Assembly: GCA_045533485.1 (NCBI GenBank)
Contig: JAZSHX010000019.1
Span: forward strand, 10,952 to 74,951
Source: Scatosoma sp045533485
GTDB lineage: Bacteria > Bacillota > Clostridia > Christensenellales > Borkfalkiaceae
DNA: 64,000 bases
Direction of reading: 5' to 3'
Every line of letters starts with the position of its first letter. Position 1 is the first letter of the stretch. The position numbers and the translations under genes are program-made. The notes under the pieces are model-generated. The model worked only from the letters and a program-made list of their open reading frames with translations. It had not been told where the DNA came from and made no database searches. Positions 59,724 to 64,000 of the stretch are shown piece after piece.

Positions 59724-59752
59724 ATTATAGCACGGCTTTTTAGAAAAAGCAA
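59724..59752 (-). promoter_or_regulatory. Promoter of the 76-aa/cysE/cysS transcript
   Basis: TTGCTT (59752-59747), a 17-bp spacer and TATAAT (59729-59724) on the minus strand. No closer promoter to cysE has a good -35 box. Confidence 0.75.
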
Positions 59753-59756
59753 CTGT

Positions 59757-60386
59757 TTACGCGATGTTTTCCAGGAATAAATATTTGATTTTATATTCGT
59801 CCAAAACTGCTTGCATCATATCCGCGTTGAATACTTTTCGAGTAAGCAGGTATGCGATCACGACGTCTTTTTCGATGGAATAATCAAAATCGTATCCGTA
59901 CGCGTTGAGCATTTTTTGCGTGTCGTCCGTTGTGAAATTCCCTAAAATCGCCAAGCTAAAAATCAAATTTTTAGAAGGTAAAAATTTGCCCTTGCGGATA
60001 TTGTTCCAAACTTCTTTTTCAATTTGCAAGCCGTCGACGGTATCTACGTCCATTTTATAAAGCTTCAAAAGTGCTATAAACGTTTGGTGCGCGATTTTGT
60101 ATTGCTCGCGCTTGCGTAAGCGTTTGAAAAGCTTAACCGTGTTAAAGGAAAAAGATATCGTTTTATCCGTGATTTTTTCTTTGAGCTGTCTTAACAAATC
60201 TTCGGCGTTTTCTTGCAAAGAAAGGCGCATCGTGTTTGCCGGTAAGGTGTAGGCGCGCATTTTGCCGTTTTGCATTTCCGAACGCTGCATAAGCGGCATT
60301 TTATATCCTTTTAATACGCAAATTTTATCGTAACCTTCGTAATATTCACAAAAAAATGCGTCTAAATCGGCAATAAGTTCCCTCAT
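59757..60386 (-). CDS. Helical protein with C-terminal HTH-like domain, function unknown
   Basis: A 209-residue protein. The C-terminal 75 residues (KFLPSKNLIFSLAILGNFTT, MLNAYGYDFDYSIEKDVVIA, YLLTRKVFNADMMQAVLDEY) follow a pattern, PSK-x-ALAIAL...LL-AGY-LS-S-D-IIxYF, that I associate with an XRE-like domain next to macro-domain or kinase proteins in Firmicutes. The N-terminal part is unassigned. GAAGGAAAC precedes the ATG, and it has its own promoter. Regulatory or toxin-antitoxin-like roles are guesses. Confidence 0.75.
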   Translation of the reverse strand: MRELIADLDAFFCEYYEGYDKICVLKGYKMPLMQRSEMQNGKMRAYTLPANTMRLSLQENAEDLLRQLKEKITDKTISFSFNTVKLFKRLRKREQYKIAHQTFIALLKLYKMDVDTVDGLQIEKEVWNNIRKGKFLPSKNLIFSLAILGNFTTDDTQKMLNAYGYDFDYSIEKDVVIAYLLTRKVFNADMMQAVLDEYKIKYLFLENIA

Positions 60387-60416
60387 AACGTTTCCTTCTT
60401 TTTTAAGCGTATTGCC

Positions 60417-60445
60417 ATTATACCATTTTTATAAAAAAAAGGCAA
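60417..60445 (-). promoter_or_regulatory. Promoter of the gene at 59757
   Basis: TTGCCT (60445-60440), a 17-bp spacer and TATAAT (60422-60417) on the minus strand. Confidence 0.8.
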
Positions 60446-60570
60446 GCGTTGACGTGTCGTTTTTTGTGTGCATATTTTCGCGAAATGTGAAAATTTTGTG
60501 TTAATTTTGTTCATTTTTTCGGGATTTTGTAAAAAATATCAAAAAAAATAACATTTTTGCTTTCATTTGC

Positions 60571-60599
60571 TTGCTTTTTTGTTTTTTTTGTGGTAAATT
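60571..60599 (+). promoter_or_regulatory. Promoter of the DeoR-family regulator
   Basis: TTGCTT (60571-60576), a 17-bp spacer and TAAATT (60594-60599). Confidence 0.6.
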
Positions 60600-60630
60600 G
60601 ATTGCAACTAACAAAAGGAGTGACGCGCAT

Positions 60631-61389
60631 ATGAAAAAAGCACGTATTGTAGAAATTGCAGAACTTATCGACAAACGCGGCAAACTTTCTTTAGCCCAAC
60701 TTGGCGAACACTTCCCCAACGTCTCCCAAATGACTTTGCGGAGAGATTTGTTAACACTGGAAGAAGACGGAAAGATTATCCGCGTTCGCGGCGGTGCTAT
60801 GTCCGTAAAAGACGTACAAAAAACTTCCGGTGAACCTTACGTGAAAAAAACGGCTACCCACACCGACGAAAAAATCGTGATTGCGGAAAAGGCAGCCGCT
60901 CTTGTAGACGAAGGTGTGTCTATTTTCCTTGACGCCGGCTCTACGGCGTTGTACCTTGCCAAAGAATTGCCCGATATCCCTTGCAACGTGTTCACAAACG
61001 GCCTTGCCGTTGCCACGGAGCTTGCAAAAAAGAAAAATATTATGGTCAATCTGCTGGGCGGTCCGCTTATCAAGGATAATTTATCCACCGCTTCGTCTTT
61101 CTCGTCTATGTACTTTGCGGATATGAATTTTGAGCTTGCTATCATTGCGGCTGCAGCTTTCACCCCCGAAAACGGGTTTTCCTGCGGGACGCAGCTGGAA
61201 GCCGACCTTTTCAAACTTATTTGTAAAAAAGCGAAATTTACTTATTTGATGCTGGACAGCTCAAAAATCGGCAAAATTAAGCCCTATACCTTTGCACATA
61301 CGGAAGATATCAACGTGCTCATCACGGATAACGACTTCCCCGTAGATTTGAAAGAACAATTTGAAGCGATGAATATCGTGGTTATGTAA
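60631..61389 (+). CDS. DeoR-family transcriptional regulator of sugar metabolism
   Basis: A 252-residue repressor. The N-terminal HTH has LSLAQLGEHFPNVSQMTLRR with DLLTLEEDGKIIRVRGGA, and the C-terminal DeoR sensor domain has IFLDAGSTALYLAKEL, FTNGLAVATEL, LLGGPL and AAAFTPENGFSC. These usually bind a phosphorylated sugar. The ATG at 60631 has AAAAGGAG; an upstream start overlaps the promoter. It converges on the rhamnosidase gene and may regulate it or the GH28-like genes. Confidence 0.9.
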   Translation: MKKARIVEIAELIDKRGKLSLAQLGEHFPNVSQMTLRRDLLTLEEDGKIIRVRGGAMSVKDVQKTSGEPYVKKTATHTDEKIVIAEKAAALVDEGVSIFLDAGSTALYLAKELPDIPCNVFTNGLAVATELAKKKNIMVNLLGGPLIKDNLSTASSFSSMYFADMNFELAIIAAAAFTPENGFSCGTQLEADLFKLICKKAKFTYLMLDSSKIGKIKPYTFAHTEDINVLITDNDFPVDLKEQFEAMNIVVM

Positions 61390-61408
61390 CCTGTCTATTA
61401 GATAGCTG

Positions 61409-61441
61409 CACCCCCGACTTGGTTGTCGGGGGTGTTTTTTA
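61409..61441 (+). terminator. Terminator of the DeoR gene
   Basis: CACCCCCGAC-TTGGTT-GTCGGGGGTG followed by TTTTTTATTTT. Confidence 0.92.
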
Positions 61442-61455
61442 TTTTGTTTACGCCT

Positions 61456-63639
61456 TTATAAACAAAACGTCAGCGTCGTTATGCCTGCTTGTAAAACGGT
61501 GGTTTCGTCTTTCCACATAAATTCCGCATATTGATTTTTAGGGATTTCCACCGTGAACGTAACTTTCGTCGCCGTTTTTTCGTAAGCAAGCTTGACTGTG
61601 CCCGTGGGAATACGTTTCCAGCCCTGCAAGCGGTTGATTTCATCTACCAAAGCAGGACAAATTTGTAGCTTTGCATACGCAGACGCGCTGTCTTTTGCGC
61701 GAATACCCAAAAAATATTCATAGAAATAGGCAACGACTGCGCCGAACATATGATGATTGCAAGAACGGACGGGCTTAAAAGATTGCGGCCAGTATTCCCA
61801 AAGCGTAGTCGCACCTGCTTGTTGCATTGCGTAAAAGGAATGCGGTGCTTTTGAGCACAGCAATTTGCTTGCAAGCGCGCCATCACCTTGCTTAAAAAGC
61901 ACTTTGATAAGTACGTCTGTGGCAAAAATGCCCGTATCGAACGCCGGCGTTTGCTGATAATGCTTGACTAAATTTGCATACGTACTTGGATTGCCCACCC
62001 CGATGTCGACGGCAAAGGCGTTCGCACCCTGCGCGCCGTTGCAAAAATCGCCGTTTTCGTCCATAAAAGCGGTCAATGCGTGCTTTAATCCGCTTAATTT
62101 TGCCTGCAAACGCGGCAAATCTTCGTTTTTACCGATAATTTGGGCTATTTTTATCGCCGTTTGCACGCTTTTTGCGTAAAAATACGTATTGACAAAGGGC
62201 TCGGGGATTTTTATCACATCGGGCGTACACCAGTCCCCCAAACACCAAACGTTTGCTACGTCGCTTACAACCAAACCGTTTTCGGAGTGCGCGTCCATAA
62301 AATCGAAGTATTTGAGCATTTGCGGATAATATTTTTGCAAAATTTCTTTATCGCCAAAATGCGTATACAAGCGATAAGGTATTTCGACAATCGCGCAACC
62401 GTATCCCCCCGGACCACCGCCCGAACGGATATACGGCGCTGTGTATTGTATATGCCCCGTGTTTTTATCCTGCCCGTCGGCTATATCCTGCGCCCATTTT
62501 TTATAAAATGCCTGCGCGTCTAATGCGGACAACGCGGCGTGGCAGGTCAACTGCCCATCGCCCGTATAACCGCGGCGTTCGATATGCGGACAGTCGGAGG
62601 GGATACCTGCGTGCATATTCGTCAGCATAGATTGCACGAACGCGTCGTGTATAAAGTTGAGCGTTGGATTATCGCTTGTAAATGCACCTGCACGTTCAAC
62701 GTTTGCGTGCACTACTTCCACCTGCTCCGCTTCCGCATCGCCGTACACCGTAAAATAACGAAAACCAAACCAAGTAAACAACGGCCGAACCACTCTTTCT
62801 TGCCCGTTAGATATAATTTCTATGCGTTGATTATGTGTGTATTTTTCGTGCAAATCGCCGCTCTCATTGATGCGTTCGGCAAATTCAACGCGTACCTGCC
62901 CCCCTTGTTTGGCTTTTAAGCAGATGATAGGATAGCCGGAAATATTTTTTCTGCAATCGTAAACCGTGTAGCCGTTTCCGCGTTTGATTGCTTTTGCCGA
63001 TAAGCGTTGTTGCACCCTATCGGGCGGACAATTTGAAAACGCGTAATCGGTGTCCAGCGGTTTTGCAAGCACTGCGTTGGCCCATTTACTATCGTCGTAA
63101 TCGTTTGCAAGGGCGTTTTCCTGCAACAAATGATAATCGTGTCTTTCCACGCAGGTCAAATAGCTGCTATATACGAAACTTGGAGCAATTTTATCCTGCA
63201 CACCGGAAGCAAAATCGAACGCGCCCGTCGGCGTTTTGCCAAATATACGCCAAATGGCTTTCGGCAAGCCATAATCACTGTTTTCCGCGCCCTTTTTGAA
63301 GGTATACCAACCACCGCCAAAGTGAATTGCTATGATATTTTCTCCGTTTTGAAGCATATCCGTCACGTCATATTCGGGCACGTACGTGTGAAAAGACGTC
63401 AACTTTTCGTTGATAGGATAATTTTCACGCGGTTCATATTCGCTATGCAACGGCAAAAACAAATCTTCACCAACGCGTTTTCCGTTGATATAACAATGAA
63501 AAAAGCCCAAGCCAAGCACGCGCAACGTCGCTTGTTTGACGTTATCCACACGAAAACGGCCGCGTAAAACGTAGCCCACGTTGCTTACGTTCGCGGCTGT
63601 TACCCATTGTGCGTTTTCAAATACTTCTTGATGCTGCAT
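61456..63639 (-). CDS. GH78-family alpha-L-rhamnosidase, intracellular
   Basis: The enzyme removes terminal alpha-L-rhamnose from pectic oligosaccharides or plant glycosides. The 727-residue protein has an N-terminal beta-sandwich (RGRFRVDNVKQATLRVLGLG, FFHCYINGKRVGEDLF), a second beta domain and an (alpha/alpha)6 barrel with the GH78 motif SDCPHIERRGYTGDGQLT containing the acidic catalytic residue, later GATTLWEYWPQ and NHHMFGAVVAYFY. No signal peptide. The ATG at 63639 has AAAAAGGTG; the open frame upstream crosses the promoter. Confidence 0.9.
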   Translation of the reverse strand: MQHQEVFENAQWVTAANVSNVGYVLRGRFRVDNVKQATLRVLGLGFFHCYINGKRVGEDLFLPLHSEYEPRENYPINEKLTSFHTYVPEYDVTDMLQNGENIIAIHFGGGWYTFKKGAENSDYGLPKAIWRIFGKTPTGAFDFASGVQDKIAPSFVYSSYLTCVERHDYHLLQENALANDYDDSKWANAVLAKPLDTDYAFSNCPPDRVQQRLSAKAIKRGNGYTVYDCRKNISGYPIICLKAKQGGQVRVEFAERINESGDLHEKYTHNQRIEIISNGQERVVRPLFTWFGFRYFTVYGDAEAEQVEVVHANVERAGAFTSDNPTLNFIHDAFVQSMLTNMHAGIPSDCPHIERRGYTGDGQLTCHAALSALDAQAFYKKWAQDIADGQDKNTGHIQYTAPYIRSGGGPGGYGCAIVEIPYRLYTHFGDKEILQKYYPQMLKYFDFMDAHSENGLVVSDVANVWCLGDWCTPDVIKIPEPFVNTYFYAKSVQTAIKIAQIIGKNEDLPRLQAKLSGLKHALTAFMDENGDFCNGAQGANAFAVDIGVGNPSTYANLVKHYQQTPAFDTGIFATDVLIKVLFKQGDGALASKLLCSKAPHSFYAMQQAGATTLWEYWPQSFKPVRSCNHHMFGAVVAYFYEYFLGIRAKDSASAYAKLQICPALVDEINRLQGWKRIPTGTVKLAYEKTATKVTFTVEIPKNQYAEFMWKDETTVLQAGITTLTFCL

Positions 63640-63663
63640 ATTTTTCACCTTTTTATTGTAATC

Positions 63664-63692
63664 ATTGTACAGCAATCCCCACGTTAAGTCAA
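63664..63692 (-). promoter_or_regulatory. Promoter of the rhamnosidase gene
   Basis: TTGACT (63692-63687), a 17-bp spacer and TACAAT (63669-63664) on the minus strand; the leader is about 18 nt. Confidence 0.8.
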
Positions 63693-63774
63693 GCCTTTGC
63701 GCAAAATCCATATAAAAAAAAGCAATATATTATATATACCTTGCAAGAAATACCATCAAAAACGCAAAAGAAAA

Positions 63775-63803
63775 AAGGTTTTGCACTGTGCAAGCAAAAC
63801 CTT
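63775..63803 (-). terminator. Second terminator of the rRNA operon
   Basis: AAGGTTTTGC and GCAAAACCTT pair perfectly; TTTTTTC follows on the minus strand. Confidence 0.75.
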
Positions 63804-63811
63804 AGAATAAA

Positions 63812-63844
63812 GAAAAAGCCTTGCTGTTTATCCAGCAAGGCTTT
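63812..63844 (-). terminator. First terminator of the rRNA operon
   Basis: AAAGCCTTGCTG and CAGCAAGGCTTT form a 12-bp stem directly after 5S rRNA, followed by TTTTTC on the minus strand. Confidence 0.9.
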
Positions 63845-63852
63845 CATTGAAA

Positions 63853-63966
<114 letters not shown>

Positions 63967-64000
63967 ATCGTTATATATCTCTGTGTTTCCACAGCTACAT

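Overview
The window looks like chromosomal DNA from a low-to-moderate GC member of the Clostridia, probably an uncultured gut lineage. The evidence is a SCIFF peptide with its radical-SAM maturase (a Clostridia hallmark), a TIGR04086 membrane protein beside yajC, HemZ, a yhaO/yhaN pair, TTGACA/TATAAT promoters with 17-bp spacers before most transcription units, and strong Shine-Dalgarno sites. Most genes are on the minus strand. There is no phage, IS or CRISPR array.

Layout. 1-6.3 kb: a VanW-family gene cut by the left edge, recF, a divergent promoter region, then dnaA-mnmG and a polyisoprenyl-type glycosyltransferase; dnaN is not next to dnaA. 6.3-10.1 kb: a secreted Ig-like (BIG2) protein translationally coupled to an unlisted 49-aa peptide gene, and a small Cro/C1-type regulator. 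10.1-25 kb: housekeeping genes on the minus strand: pnp, rpsO, hemZ, an MBL hydrolase, rel, recJ, a degenerate secD/secF pair, the SCIFF maturase, the SCIFF peptide, a TIGR04086 protein and yajC. 25-34 kb: an ABC-2 type transporter, tgt, a PHP phosphatase, and a MarR-controlled heterodimeric ABC exporter. 34-44.4 kb: two large BspA-type leucine-rich-repeat lipoproteins flanking yhaN/yhaO. 44.5-52.9 kb: a Na/Pi symporter, PHP phosphatase, NlpC/P60 lipoprotein, comF, a DUF368 (undecaprenyl-phosphate recycling) protein and an ECF S component. 52.9-64 kb: a short-form alaS, a GH28-like/SGNH pair, cysS, cysE, a DeoR regulator, a GH78 rhamnosidase and, at the right edge, the 5S end of an rRNA operon read leftwards.

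Most noteworthy are the ~185-nt leaders of the two LRR lipoproteins. Each starts at its promoter, folds into a long conserved stem with a conserved inner hairpin, and ends in a terminator just before the ribosome binding site. In both, a segment after the stem can pair with the terminator 5' arm and loop to form a mutually exclusive antiterminator. This is the architecture of a riboswitch or attenuator, and I do not recognise the class.

Other points of interest: four copies of a ~140-bp structured intergenic repeat, three of which end at the stop codon of a minus-strand gene; SecD/SecF lacking the conserved intramembrane acidic residues; an alanyl-tRNA synthetase without the linking barrel and C-Ala domain; a terminator between the SCIFF precursor and its maturase; and a MarR operator palindrome inside its own promoter spacer. 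All assignments are from reading the sequence; no database search was run.
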